A stretch of 39,955 nt of DNA from Clostridia bacterium (GTDB taxonomy: Bacteria; Bacillota; Clostridia; Oscillospirales; Acutalibacteraceae), in contig JAFTEL010000178.1 in the NCBI GenBank assembly GCA_017453685.1, positions 1-39,955 on the forward strand, given 5' to 3'. Positions 25,537 to 33,870 of the stretch are shown here, piece by piece. Within the stretch, counting starts at the first letter, position 1, and each line of letters begins with the position of its first letter. The position numbers were made by a program, and so were the translations under genes. The notes beneath the pieces are model-generated. The model searched no databases. It was not told the DNA's origin and saw only the letters and a program-made list of their open reading frames with translations.

Positions 25537-25625
25537 TCCACCGCGGAAATTTTCGCGGGGCAGCGAAACAGTTTCAGGCAAGGCGCGCAGCGGAATTCGC
25601 GTGATACCGCCTTGCTTTTGGGAGG
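25537..25625 (+). promoter_or_regulatory. Structured 5' leader of the LRR protein gene
   Basis: The leader holds a hairpin CCGCG/CGCGG near 25540-25557 and a second stem GCAAGGCG (25578-25585) with CGCCTTGC (25608-25615), followed by TTTT and then at once by the GGGAGG ribosome site (25620-25625). The second hairpin could act as an attenuator or gate the ribosome site. It matches no riboswitch class I can name. Confidence 0.4.
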
Positions 25626-25633
25626 AATTCGGG

Positions 25634-28126
25634 ATGTCAAAATCAATCAAACGTGTTTTATCCTTTCTGCTTTGCGCCGTTCTGTTGTTTGGCGCTATGC
25701 CGCTGAACGGTCTTGCCGGACTGTCTGATTTTTCTAATATCAAGTCGCTGTTCAGCGTTACGGCGTCTGCCGAAAGCGTCACCAAGGGGACCTATGGCGT
25801 TTTGTCCTACGAGCTTGATGAAGAAGCCGAAACGATCACCATAACCGGCTGTGATAAGACGGCGAGCGGCGAACTGGTGATCCCGAAAGAAATCAACGGT
25901 TATGCCGTGCGCGCGATCGGGAATTGTGCCTTTCGAGACTGCACGGAATTGACCGGTTTGAACCTTGACGCATTCAGCGGCGTCAAACTGGATCTGTATG
26001 TGAGAATTCTGGAAGGCTGCGTGAATGTCAAAACATTTCAGTTCAAAAAAGGTTGGTATGCCTATTACAACGAAACCGAGGGCGTCCTCACGGGTTCCAG
26101 CGTGGAAGAGATATCGTTTGAACAGGGCGCTTCAAGAGCGGTAAAATGTATTGCTTCCAACTGTCCTCAACTAAAGAAGGTCAACCTGCCCGACACGCTA
26201 AAAGAAATCGGCGAGCGCGCTTTCTACAACTGCCCGTCTCTGGAGAGCATCAACATCCCCGATTCAGTTGAAAAAATCGGCTTTCAGGCATTTGCCGACT
26301 GCACCTCACTGAGCGAATTCCATTATCCATCCGCTTTGAAGGAATGTACCCCTGCCGCCTCGGGCAGCAAAAATCCCGATGAGTGCGGTCATATCTTTGA
26401 AGGCTGCCGTTCGCTTTTGACCATCCATGTGCCGGAGGGGGTCGAACACATTCCGGAATACCTGTTCTGCTATGCGGACTGCGTCGACTTCATCCATCTG
26501 CCTGCAAGCCTTTCTGCCATCTCCAATTATGCTTTCTATCACTGTTCTTCGCTGGTCGATATAAAGCTGCCTGACGGGATCGAGAATATCGGGCAATACG
26601 CTTTTGCCGATTGCGATTCTTTGTTGTCCTTTACCGCACCCGACGCCTTGACCGAGATCAAAGGATCGGCTTTTTCGGGTTGCGACGCCCTTACCGCCGT
26701 AACACTGGACAAAAAAATCGCGCGCATTGAAAACGACGCGTTTCAGGCCTGCCCCTCCTTGCAAATCATTTATTACGCCGAGGATGCGGCAAACTGGTCT
26801 AAGGTTGCCATCCATAATAATACGGCGCTTCAAAACGCCGCTTTGGTGGATCATGCCGCTCCGACCTACATGGAACCAAGTCGGATCATGAACAGCCATT
26901 TTGAGCCGTCCGATTCGCTTGCCTATGAAGACTTTTTCGGCGGAATCATTGCGGATTCCGAAACGCAACGGATGCTTGTTGACGTCAACGAAGCATCCTT
27001 CGGGGAAAACCGCCGACATACTTTCATCTCCTTCCCAACGGGATCATACATTACCTATGGCTTTATGAGACCGTTGGTATTGCCGGATCAAGCTTATCTG
27101 TTTATAGAAACCACAGGCAATATGGGTGCAGCCGCAGCAATTAATCTCTTGCTTGAAAACGGCGAAACCGTACCGGCGGGCAGCATACGGGATAATACGG
27201 AGAAGCATGTCATCGTGATACCAAGCGTTGAAGCAAACGTAACGGGCATTCAGATTCTCGGAGCCGATTCCAAAGGAGAATCCCCCTGGTTTGACATGGT
27301 CAGTCTTGCGATCATGGCCAATGAAGCGGAACCCCCTGCTCCCTGCTGGGGCGATTTCAACGGCGACAACAAGATTGATCTCAGCGATATGCAGAAATAC
27401 GACCGAATTCGTCTCGGTCTCGAAACGCCGACGCAGGAAGAACGCTGCTTTATGGACGTGAACCTCGACGGCAAAATCGATGAAGATATTGCGCAAAACT
27501 TAGATGATCCGATCACCGCCGACATGCGCGCGATCCATGAATACCGGCTCGGCAATATTTATTCGTTCCCTGCCGATACGCTGGCTGTTTACGACTTTAT
27601 TCCGCCGACCAAAACAGCCTATTTTGTCGGCGAAAGCTTCGACCCCTCCGGCATGAAGATCGTCGTTTCCAACCGAAACGATCCCTCTGTGAAGTATGAA
27701 CTGACAGACTGCATCACGGTGAACGGCTTCAACTCCGCTCAAACGGGTCAGCAAACCGTGACCGCCTCATTGAGAGGGCTGGAATACTCGTTCACCGTGA
27801 CGATCAGTAATATGCCGCATGTGAGAAAAGTCGAACTGAGCAACATGACGATCGCCTACAAATCCACGGCACAGCTTAAGCCGATCATCACTGCCGATGA
27901 GGGCGTGCAGTACACCGACATCCGGTATGCATCCTCCTATGAAAAAATCGCAAAGGTCGACAAAAACGGCAATGTGACAGGCGCGAAACGCGGCACGTCG
28001 ACCATCACCTGCACGGTGACGGATCAGTACGGCGCCACCGTCACCGGCACCTGCAGAGTCACGGTCAAGTATACCGCGTGGCAGTGGCTCATCATCATCC
28101 TGCTTTTCGGTTGGATCTGGTACTGA
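25634..28126 (+). CDS. Secreted BspA-type leucine-rich-repeat protein with dockerin-like and Ig-like domains
   Basis: This 830-residue protein has a signal peptide (about 1-28), LRR_5/BspA-type repeats (about 90-385, with AFxxCxSL units) and a beta-rich domain of unknown type (about 425-565). A dockerin-like pair follows (about 573-622; DFNGDNKIDLSD and DVNLDGKIDED), then a Big_3-like domain (about 649-725) and a Big_2-like domain (about 730-813). The last 15 residues form a hydrophobic aromatic end (WLIIILLFGWIWY), a tail I associate with Ig-domain proteins of Ruminococcaceae-type clostridia. The ATG at 25634 has GGGAGG upstream, unlike the in-frame codon at 25601. It probably binds host or plant ligands at the cell surface (inference). 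It has its own promoter and terminator. Confidence 0.85.
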   Translation: MSKSIKRVLSFLLCAVLLFGAMPLNGLAGLSDFSNIKSLFSVTASAESVTKGTYGVLSYELDEEAETITITGCDKTASGELVIPKEINGYAVRAIGNCAFRDCTELTGLNLDAFSGVKLDLYVRILEGCVNVKTFQFKKGWYAYYNETEGVLTGSSVEEISFEQGASRAVKCIASNCPQLKKVNLPDTLKEIGERAFYNCPSLESINIPDSVEKIGFQAFADCTSLSEFHYPSALKECTPAASGSKNPDECGHIFEGCRSLLTIHVPEGVEHIPEYLFCYADCVDFIHLPASLSAISNYAFYHCSSLVDIKLPDGIENIGQYAFADCDSLLSFTAPDALTEIKGSAFSGCDALTAVTLDKKIARIENDAFQACPSLQIIYYAEDAANWSKVAIHNNTALQNAALVDHAAPTYMEPSRIMNSHFEPSDSLAYEDFFGGIIADSETQRMLVDVNEASFGENRRHTFISFPTGSYITYGFMRPLVLPDQAYLFIETTGNMGAAAAINLLLENGETVPAGSIRDNTEKHVIVIPSVEANVTGIQILGADSKGESPWFDMVSLAIMANEAEPPAPCWGDFNGDNKIDLSDMQKYDRIRLGLETPTQEERCFMDVNLDGKIDEDIAQNLDDPITADMRAIHEYRLGNIYSFPADTLAVYDFIPPTKTAYFVGESFDPSGMKIVVSNRNDPSVKYELTDCITVNGFNSAQTGQQTVTASLRGLEYSFTVTISNMPHVRKVELSNMTIAYKSTAQLKPIITADEGVQYTDIRYASSYEKIAKVDKNGNVTGAKRGTSTITCTVTDQYGATVTGTCRVTVKYTAWQWLIIILLFGWIWY

Positions 28127-28136
28127 TTTAAGAGTT

Positions 28137-28167
28137 AAAAAGGCACTTGCCAGAGCAAGTGCCTTTT
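28137..28167. terminator. Bidirectional intrinsic terminator
   Basis: Stem AGGCACTTGC with GCAAGTGCCT, tetraloop CAGA, a T run on the plus side and an A run on the other, so it serves both the LRR gene and the convergent ZIP gene. Confidence 0.85.
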
Positions 28168-28179
28168 ACATTTTACGGC

Positions 28180-28962
28180 TTAACCGAGCGCAACGTCCAT
28201 GAACATCATCAGAGAAAAGCCGCTTACGAACAGGACGGCGGATTTACGGGCATGAGCGCCTGAAGTCATTTCCGGTATTAATTCCTCCGCGACGGCATAC
28301 ATCATCGCGCCCGCTGAAAAGCCGAGCAGATACGGCAAAACCGCCGCGATAAACCGGGCCGCGAGCAGGGTGATCAAACCGGCGATCGGTTCCACAAGGC
28401 CGGACGCCACACCGTACAGAAATGATTTCCCTTTTGACAGACCGCTGCCGTGAACGGGCATGGAGACGATCGCGCCCTCGGGAAGATTCTGCAGGGCAAT
28501 GCCCAAAACGAGGGAAAAAGCCACGGCTCGGGTGATCCCGGGCTGACCTGCCAGCCATGCGGCGTAAACAACGCCGACCGCCATACCTTCGGGAATATTG
28601 TGCAGTATGATGGCAAGCACCATGGTTCCCGTTTTGCCGGGCAGCAGCTTATCTAATGCGCCGTTTTCCTGCGTCATGGGGATCAACTGATCCAGAAGCA
28701 TCAGAAAAGCGGCGCCGCAGCAGAAGCCGATGATCGCCGGCAGAGCCGCCATTTTACCGTAATGCTCGCATTGTTCGATCGCGGGGATCAGCAGGCTCCA
28801 GATCGTTGCCGCCAGCATCACCCCCGCAGCGAAGCCGGTCAAAGACTTCTGCACCGACTGCTTCATTTCTTTTTTCATAAAAAACACGAGTGCCGCGCCC
28901 AGGGTCGTGCCCCAAAACGGCAGCAGCAGCCCGTTCGCTGCCACACTGTATTCCAAAGTCAA
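28180..28962 (-). CDS. ZIP family divalent metal transporter
   Basis: This 260-residue protein has about eight hydrophobic segments. The ZIP metal site appears in TM4 as HNIPEGMAVG and in TM5 as LQNLPEGAIV, where the usual His is replaced by Gln. A short charged loop after TM3 stands in for the His-rich loop of eukaryotic members. Members import zinc, iron or manganese. The start is not ATG: the TTG at 28962 sits three bases from AGGAG, while a second in-frame TTG at 28956 has nine-base spacing, so the latter may be the true start. It lies alone between two terminators. Confidence 0.85.
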   Translation of the reverse strand: MTLEYSVAANGLLLPFWGTTLGAALVFFMKKEMKQSVQKSLTGFAAGVMLAATIWSLLIPAIEQCEHYGKMAALPAIIGFCCGAAFLMLLDQLIPMTQENGALDKLLPGKTGTMVLAIILHNIPEGMAVGVVYAAWLAGQPGITRAVAFSLVLGIALQNLPEGAIVSMPVHGSGLSKGKSFLYGVASGLVEPIAGLITLLAARFIAAVLPYLLGFSAGAMMYAVAEELIPEMTSGAHARKSAVLFVSGFSLMMFMDVALG

Positions 28963-29009
28963 TCACTCCTCATTCTTTATCCTATGAAAAAGGAAAAAGG
29001 ATGTGAAAT

Positions 29010-29032
29010 GAAAAAGCGCCCTTACGGACGCT
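29010..29032 (-). terminator. Intrinsic terminator after the PfkB kinase gene
   Basis: On the minus strand AGCGTCC, loop GTAA, GGGCGCT (29015-29032, one G-T pair) followed by a T run (29011-29014). Confidence 0.7.
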
Positions 29033-29050
29033 TTGTATAAGTAGGTTCTG

Positions 29051-30043
29051 TTAGAGCTGTTTCATTTCTTCCATCGTCGGGTAGGAACTCATCGCGCCCC
29101 GTTTGGTAACGCTGACAGAACAGAAATCGACGGAAAAATCAATGCATTTTTGAAGCGTCCGTTCGTCCAATTCCGCGATATTTGCGGGCGTTATGCCGCT
29201 TTGATTGAGCATGAACAGGAACGAACCGATGAAGCCGTCCCCTGCCCCCGTGGTGTCAACCGCTTCGACAGCGCGCGGCGCACTGTAAGCCCGCGCGTTC
29301 TTGGTGAAAGCGTAACCGCCTTTTGCGCCGCAGGTGTAGACGAGAAGCTTGACGCCCTTAGCAAACAGCGCGGGAAGCGCCTTTTCCACATCCGTTTCGC
29401 CCGTGATGAATTCAAGCTCGTCATCGGAGATCTTGAGAATATCCGCAAACGAGATAAACTCGTTTACGGTTTGTCTGAGCTTTTCTGCGTCACCCCAGAG
29501 CTGAAACCGCAGATTCGGGTCGAAGCTCACCAGTGCGCCGCTCTGCTTTGCGTATTCGATCGCGCGCTTGTGCGCCTCCCGCATCGGGAAATCACCCAGA
29601 TCGACGCTGCAGAAATGGAACGCATAGGCGTCGGTAAAATAGGCTTGATTCAATTGTTCGGGGCTGTAAAGCATATCGGCGGATGGCTTGCGATAGAAGG
29701 AAAACGTTCTGTCTCCGTTTTTGCTCAGACTGACGAAGGCAAGCGCGGTGTTCGCCGCGTCGGTTCGCGCGACCTCGGTCGTTTCAATGCCGAACATGGC
29801 AAGCTCACGCAAAATTTTATCGCCGAACGGGTCATTGCCGAGCTGCGTGATCATACCCGCTTTCCCGCCGAGCACGGCATAGGCGCAGCAGACATTGGCG
29901 GGCGCGCCGCCGACCTTCGGCTCAAAGCCCGTGACCTCATAAAACTCGCAGCCGGTCCTATCCGGTATAAAATCGATCAGAGCCTCACCTAAAGCGATCA
30001 GTTTATTCTTGTTCAATTCACTCATCTCCGAAATCTTCTTCAT
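29051..30043 (-). CDS. PfkB family carbohydrate kinase (fructokinase-like)
   Basis: This protein of up to 330 residues has the ribokinase/PfkB fold. The N-terminal strand reads LIALGEALIDFIPD, the substrate lid region GGAPANVCCAYAVLGG, and the C-terminal signature DTTGAGDGFIGSF holds the anion hole and catalytic Asp. The pattern is closest to bacterial fructokinases of the PfkB type, which phosphorylate fructose with ATP. The start is ambiguous. The ATG at 30043 lies only some seven bases from the predicted transcription start and has no ribosome site; the ATG at 30025 has GGAG directly against it. The gene stands alone with its own promoter and terminator. Confidence 0.87.
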   Translation of the reverse strand: MKKISEMSELNKNKLIALGEALIDFIPDRTGCEFYEVTGFEPKVGGAPANVCCAYAVLGGKAGMITQLGNDPFGDKILRELAMFGIETTEVARTDAANTALAFVSLSKNGDRTFSFYRKPSADMLYSPEQLNQAYFTDAYAFHFCSVDLGDFPMREAHKRAIEYAKQSGALVSFDPNLRFQLWGDAEKLRQTVNEFISFADILKISDDELEFITGETDVEKALPALFAKGVKLLVYTCGAKGGYAFTKNARAYSAPRAVEAVDTTGAGDGFIGSFLFMLNQSGITPANIAELDERTLQKCIDFSVDFCSVSVTKRGAMSSYPTMEEMKQL

Positions 30044-30056
30044 TTTTCACAATTTG

Positions 30057-30085
30057 ATTATATATCAAGGCAGTCGTCGATTCAA
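30057..30085 (-). promoter_or_regulatory. SigA-type promoter of the PfkB kinase gene
   Basis: On the minus strand: TTGAAT (30080-30085), 17-base spacer, TATAAT (30057-30062). Transcription should start near 30050, giving a very short leader. Confidence 0.65.
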
Positions 30086-30111
30086 GTCAGAAATCAGAAT
30101 GACCGCCCATC

Positions 30112-30140
30112 TTGACAAAATTCCGGAAATTCACTAAAAT
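30112..30140 (+). promoter_or_regulatory. SigA-type promoter of the small membrane protein/AlkD operon
   Basis: Perfect TTGACA (30112-30117), 17-base spacer, TAAAAT (30135-30140), 34 bases before the ATG. Confidence 0.65.
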
Positions 30141-30174
30141 ATAGTCAATCGCTAACGGGAAGAGGGCTAACACG

Positions 30175-30420
30175 ATGGATAAGCAGGAACAATCAGTCGT
30201 ACCCGAACAGGAAGAAGAAGGTACCTCTTTTTCGATCAAAAACCTGATCAGCCGTTTGGTTTGCATCGCCGCTCTGGCCTATGGGTTAAAATATCTGTTG
30301 GATAAGGGGCAATTGCTGTTTGCCGCTTTTGTCGCCGTTTGTACGGCGGGATTTATTCTCTCTCTGATCATGTATATCAGCAGAGTGATCAAGGAACACA
30401 GAAAGAATAAAAAGAAATGA
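30175..30420 (+). CDS. Small two-helix membrane protein
   Basis: This 81-residue protein has an acidic N-terminus (about 1-22, EQEEEG), two hydrophobic segments (about 28-45 and 48-70) and a basic tail (KEHRKNKKK), consistent with a helical hairpin with both ends in the cytoplasm. Its stop overlaps the start of the next gene as ATGA, so the two are translationally coupled. No family was recognised. Confidence 0.65.
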   Translation: MDKQEQSVVPEQEEEGTSFSIKNLISRLVCIAALAYGLKYLLDKGQLLFAAFVAVCTAGFILSLIMYISRVIKEHRKNKKK

Positions 30421-31088
30421 CGAAGCTGCAAATCGAATTAAAGGGATTGGCAGACAAGGATTACCGCCGCTTTCATCAAAAACTGGTGCCGAACATTGAG
30501 CCGGAGACGATCTTAGGCGTTCGGGTGCCGAAGCTGCGGCAATTCGCCAAAGAGATCAGTACCGAGGAGCGCGAACGCTTTCTGCAAACGCTGCCGCACG
30601 CATATTACGAAGAAAACATGCTTCACGCGCTGCTGCTGGAAAAGAAAAAGGATTTCGCAGCCGCTGTCAATCTGGTCGACGCGTTTTTGCCCTTTGTGGA
30701 TAACTGGGCGGTGTGCGACGTTCTCAAGCCGAAAGTGTTTTCCAAACACAAAGACGAACTGCTGCCGCACGTCAGGCGCTGGATCGATTCTCCCCTGCCC
30801 TACACCTGCCGCTTCGGGCTGGAAATGCTGATGACGCATTATCTGGACGAGGCGTTTCAAGCCGAATTCGCCGTTTTGCCGCTGAGCGTGACGAGCGAGG
30901 AATACTACGTTCGCATGATGGTGGCGTGGTATTACGCGACGGCTCTTGCCAAGCAGTGGGACGCCATCATTCCCGTCTTGGAGCAGCGAAGGCTTCCGGA
31001 ATGGACGCATAGGAAAGCCATTCAAAAAGCGCGGGAAAGTTACCGCATCACGCCTCAACAAAAAGAATACCTGAACACACTTAAATAA
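30417..31088 (+). CDS. DNA alkylation repair protein (AlkD-like)
   Basis: This 223-residue all-helical protein has the length of the AlkD/AlkC HEAT-repeat DNA glycosylases. Family features include GVRVPKLRQFAKEI near the N-terminus and FVDNWAVCDVLKPKVF, whose Trp and Asp belong to the active-site cleft. AlkD removes bulky or cationic alkylated purines such as 7-methylguanine without flipping the base. The start overlaps the stop of the small membrane protein gene. A hairpin terminator follows. Some family members lack glycosylase activity, so the activity is inferred. Confidence 0.87.
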   Translation: MTKLQIELKGLADKDYRRFHQKLVPNIEPETILGVRVPKLRQFAKEISTEERERFLQTLPHAYYEENMLHALLLEKKKDFAAAVNLVDAFLPFVDNWAVCDVLKPKVFSKHKDELLPHVRRWIDSPLPYTCRFGLEMLMTHYLDEAFQAEFAVLPLSVTSEEYYVRMMVAWYYATALAKQWDAIIPVLEQRRLPEWTHRKAIQKARESYRITPQQKEYLNTLK

Positions 31089-31092
31089 AATC

Positions 31093-31124
31093 AGCGCGCC
31101 GTGGGCCAAAACCTGCGGCGCGCT
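31093..31124. terminator. Bidirectional hairpin terminator between convergent genes
   Basis: Perfect 9-bp stem AGCGCGCCG (31093-31101) with CGGCGCGCT (31116-31124). TTTC follows on the plus side and GATTTTATTT on the minus side. Confidence 0.7.
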
Positions 31125-31140
31125 TTCATGATAATTATGC

Positions 31141-31605
31141 TTATTCGATGGTGACAGTGCCGTCCGCGCTGACGGTGATGGTGTCCCCGTCCTTCACGGT
31201 GTCAAGGAATTCCTGACCGAGGCAATCAACGACCGGCATGGGGCTGTCCGTCCAGACAGCGGAGATCGCCGCGCCGGCAGCCGCCAGAGAATCGATATGT
31301 TCGGAAAAGAGCAGGCACGCCGGGCATTTGCCCATCGCCTTGGCGCAGAACAGGATCATGCCGCCGGTGGTGGAACCGATGGTCTGCGGCAGGCAGAGCG
31401 CTTTGTTGAGCATGGGCTTGCCGAACAGATCCTTGTTATTCTGATCGTCACATTCCGTCTGCTGATATTTTTTGCCGATGATCGGCAGATCGCCGAACTG
31501 GAGCGCGCCCTGGAAAGAGGCAAGGGTGTTGAAACCGCCGTGGGAAACGAGCGCGGGAGCTTTGCATTCGCCGGCAACGACCGGACGACCTTTGAACTGT
31601 TTCAT
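31141..31605 (-). CDS. Aconitase X small (swivel) subunit, DUF126-like
   Basis: This 154-residue protein matches the swivelling-domain subunit of aconitase X. It opens with KQFKGRPVVAGECKAPALVS and contains STTGGMILFCAKAMGKCPACLLFS and the typical SADGTVTIE-like end. With the large subunit it should form a dehydratase such as cis-3-hydroxy-L-proline dehydratase or an archaeal-type mevalonate 5-phosphate dehydratase; which one is open. The ATG at 31605 has AGGAGG seven bases upstream, placed inside the end of the large-subunit gene. One base separates the two genes, so expression is coupled. Confidence 0.85.
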   Translation of the reverse strand: MKQFKGRPVVAGECKAPALVSHGGFNTLASFQGALQFGDLPIIGKKYQQTECDDQNNKDLFGKPMLNKALCLPQTIGSTTGGMILFCAKAMGKCPACLLFSEHIDSLAAAGAAISAVWTDSPMPVVDCLGQEFLDTVKDGDTITVSADGTVTIE

Positions 31606-31606
31606 G

Positions 31607-32905
31607 TTACTTGACCTCCTTCGTGATGATGGAACAAATCTCATCGCTCGTGTAGTAACGGGCGGTGGTGTATGTTCTGAGCTTGTTGGAGTTGGTGATG
31701 ACGGGCATCTTCTTGGAAAGCGGGTTGTTCATATACATCAGCGGGCAAATGTAGCTGAGGATCACGCCGGTCGCGCTGAGCTGAGCGGCATATTCGGTTT
31801 TTTCAAACTGCTCGATGACGCCGGGCGCCGCGGTGAACACGGTGGGAACGGAAACCTTTTTCAGACCGCTGGCTTTCAGCCCCTCACTGACGTTCTTCGT
31901 CCACTCGATGAGCTGGGCGAGAGAGAGATGCGGGCAGCCGACGAAGCAGAGCTTGGGTTTCGCGCTCTGATCGCTCCACATCACGGGATAGCTCTTGTAG
32001 ACCCGCTCCAGCTCCGCGTCGTCGATGACGTAGGTCTGCGCGTTTTCGGCGATAAGAGCCGCGCCCTGCTCTTTGGCTTCGGGCGTGAGATTCTCAATGT
32101 GATACAGACCGACTGCGCCGTTGGAAGCGGTCGCCGCGCCGAAATCCTTGAGGTAGGCGGTGGTGTCGCCGTCAAGCTCGGTGCCGAGCCATTGATCCAG
32201 ACCCTTAATGAAAGGAACGTCTTCCATGACCTTCATGCCGATGGCGGAGCCGAGGATCTGCGCTTCGGGCTTTTTGGTGGTCTTGACTTCCACGATCCAG
32301 GTCGCTTTTCTGCCCTCATCGGTCAGCAGACCAAAATAAGGCACGTAGCCGACGATGGAGCCGAACAGCTCGATGATACCGGAATTGCGGTTGCAGCGCG
32401 CACCCAAAACGGAATTGGCGTAAACAACGGCGGAGGATTCCGCCCAGGAGAGGATATCGCCCTGCTGCGGCTTGTTGCCGACCTCATCCATGTAGCAGGT
32501 GCAGGTGTAGGCGTCGTCGCCGATCAAACCGAGCTTCTGAAGCTGCTGATCGTATGCATCCTGCACGGAATACATGAACTTTTTGAACACGAAATTCTGA
32601 AGGAAGTTGGCGGGGACCTTGGGATCGAGCGGCTTGGGGTCGACCGAGAATTTCTGACCGGAAAGCGCGCCGCCCTTGATGAGCTGATCCATCATCTCAT
32701 GCACTGGCTTCATCACGCCGAGGCCGAAGCTGGTGACCAGATGACCCATTTTGCTGGTGACGGGCACCATCTTTTCGGCGCCGAACGCGTCGCCGTAGAG
32801 CACGAGGGTCTGCATGACCTTCGCCATGGTCTCGCCCTTTGCGCCGTGCAGAATGGCGGCCTGCTCATCGGTCAGCTCCATTTTGTAGTTGAAGTTTTCA
32901 TTCAT
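31607..32905 (-). CDS. Aconitase X large (catalytic) subunit, DUF521-like
   Basis: This 432-residue protein is full length for the catalytic part of aconitase X. Features are LTDEQAAILHGAKGETMAKVM at the N-terminus, TCTCYMDEVGNKP, WAESSAVVYANSVLGARCNRNSG and CFVGCPHLSLAQL, which together supply Cys residues for an iron-sulfur cluster. Characterised bacterial relatives dehydrate cis-3-hydroxy-L-proline; archaeal ones act in a modified mevalonate pathway. A PutP-type symporter gene two genes upstream slightly favours a proline-related substrate (inference). GGAGG lies upstream of the ATG. Confidence 0.87.
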   Translation of the reverse strand: MNENFNYKMELTDEQAAILHGAKGETMAKVMQTLVLYGDAFGAEKMVPVTSKMGHLVTSFGLGVMKPVHEMMDQLIKGGALSGQKFSVDPKPLDPKVPANFLQNFVFKKFMYSVQDAYDQQLQKLGLIGDDAYTCTCYMDEVGNKPQQGDILSWAESSAVVYANSVLGARCNRNSGIIELFGSIVGYVPYFGLLTDEGRKATWIVEVKTTKKPEAQILGSAIGMKVMEDVPFIKGLDQWLGTELDGDTTAYLKDFGAATASNGAVGLYHIENLTPEAKEQGAALIAENAQTYVIDDAELERVYKSYPVMWSDQSAKPKLCFVGCPHLSLAQLIEWTKNVSEGLKASGLKKVSVPTVFTAAPGVIEQFEKTEYAAQLSATGVILSYICPLMYMNNPLSKKMPVITNSNKLRTYTTARYYTSDEICSIITKEVK

Positions 32906-32971
32906 GGGGGATTTCCTCCTTTATCACTGCCGCCTTTCGACAGCCGCATAATTGATTTCCATGCTTTGTTT

Positions 32972-32977
32972 ATTATA
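32972..32977 (-). promoter_or_regulatory. Possible -10 box of the aconitase X operon
   Basis: A perfect TATAAT on the minus strand with no recognisable -35 at 16-18 bases. The upstream side is an unbroken pyrimidine-rich tract on that strand (about 32979-33011). Confidence 0.35.
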
Positions 32978-33031
32978 CTGCAAACAAAAAAGAAAAGAAA
33001 GAGAAAAAAGGAAATACTTACCCTTTTCAGC

Positions 33032-33062
33032 AAAAAAAGGCAGGTTGCATAAAAAACCTGCC
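33032..33062 (-). terminator. Intrinsic terminator after the secreted hydrolase gene
   Basis: On the minus strand GGCAGGTT with AACCTGCC (33039-33062) and seven T (33032-33038). Confidence 0.85.
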
Positions 33063-33071
33063 CAAACAAAA

Positions 33072-33761
33072 TCAAAACGTAATGGTGGAGCTGCCGCCCT
33101 TGATGCCCAGCGCGTCATACTGCTGCCAGCAGGACGCCTGACTGTAAGAAAGCGTGTGCGCCGTCAGCGGGTTGGAATAAGCGCTGGTTTCAACGCTCTG
33201 ATCCTTGGAATACTGCCCGAGGATGAGCGCCGCCATGCTGAGATGGGGCACGATATCGGCGCTGTCCGCCATGCGGTGCAGCGTTCCCTCGCGGGCGTCA
33301 TCCGCAATATAAGGGGCGCCCATGGTGAGCACATAGGAAATGTTGTAATTCGACTTCATGGTCGAATCATCGGCAAACTGCTGAGCGATCATGCCGCCCA
33401 TGCTGTGACCGATCAGCACGACCTCGCTGCCCTTGGGGATGACTTCGTTCGCCTTGGCGATCACTGCGGACAGATAGGAATTCGGCAGAGAACAGCCGCT
33501 GCGGATGGCGTTCTGCAGGCAGGTGATGCTGGATTCGTTCCACGAATAATCCGAACCGCCCAGCGCGATCAGATAAACGCCGCGACCCGCCTTGCCGCTT
33601 TCATTCAGCGTTGCGCGCCGGACGGTGATCACGTCGGTCTGCTCCAGAATATAGTTTGTGGCGTCGTTCACGTTGCTGATCTTGCTGACCTTTGCGAAAC
33701 AGGGAAATGCCAGCGCCGCAAGCAGCACGACCACGGTCAGAATCGAAATCGTTCGTTTCAT
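33072..33761 (-). CDS. Secreted alpha/beta hydrolase (lipase/esterase-like)
   Basis: This 229-residue protein has a signal peptide (about 1-23, ending CFAKV) and an alpha/beta-hydrolase core with the nucleophile elbow GHSMGG (VVLIGHSMGGMIAQQF). An Asp in DSADIVPH and a His in TAHTLSYS are candidate triad members in the right order. It resembles PGAP1-like or lipase-type hydrolases with no clear lid domain. It probably acts on esters outside the cell; the substrate is unknown. GGAGG lies upstream of the ATG, and the gene has its own promoter and terminator. Confidence 0.78.
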   Translation of the reverse strand: MKRTISILTVVVLLAALAFPCFAKVSKISNVNDATNYILEQTDVITVRRATLNESGKAGRGVYLIALGGSDYSWNESSITCLQNAIRSGCSLPNSYLSAVIAKANEVIPKGSEVVLIGHSMGGMIAQQFADDSTMKSNYNISYVLTMGAPYIADDAREGTLHRMADSADIVPHLSMAALILGQYSKDQSVETSAYSNPLTAHTLSYSQASCWQQYDALGIKGGSSTITF

Positions 33762-33793
33762 GGCGTAACCTCCGTAAAGTTTGGATTGCCTGT

Positions 33794-33822
33794 ATTATAA
33801 CGTATTTTTCCGAATAATTCAA
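33794..33822 (-). promoter_or_regulatory. SigA-type promoter of the secreted hydrolase gene
   Basis: On the minus strand: TTGAAT (33817-33822), 17-base spacer, TATAAT (33794-33799). Confidence 0.65.
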
Positions 33823-33827
33823 GACAG

Positions 33828-33858
33828 AAAAAAACCGCCCGCTGCTGCGGACGGTTTT
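33828..33858 (-). terminator. Intrinsic terminator after the symporter gene
   Basis: On the minus strand AAAACCGTCCGC and GCGGGCGGTTTT form the stem (33831-33858, one G-T pair), followed by more T. It overlaps the upstream side of the hydrolase promoter region. Confidence 0.8.
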
Positions 33859-33870
33859 ATGCTTATACAA

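Noticed and set aside
31472-33052. Plus-strand open frame of 526 codons
   Set aside because: It is antisense to the two aconitase X genes and their promoter; its translation shows no domain.
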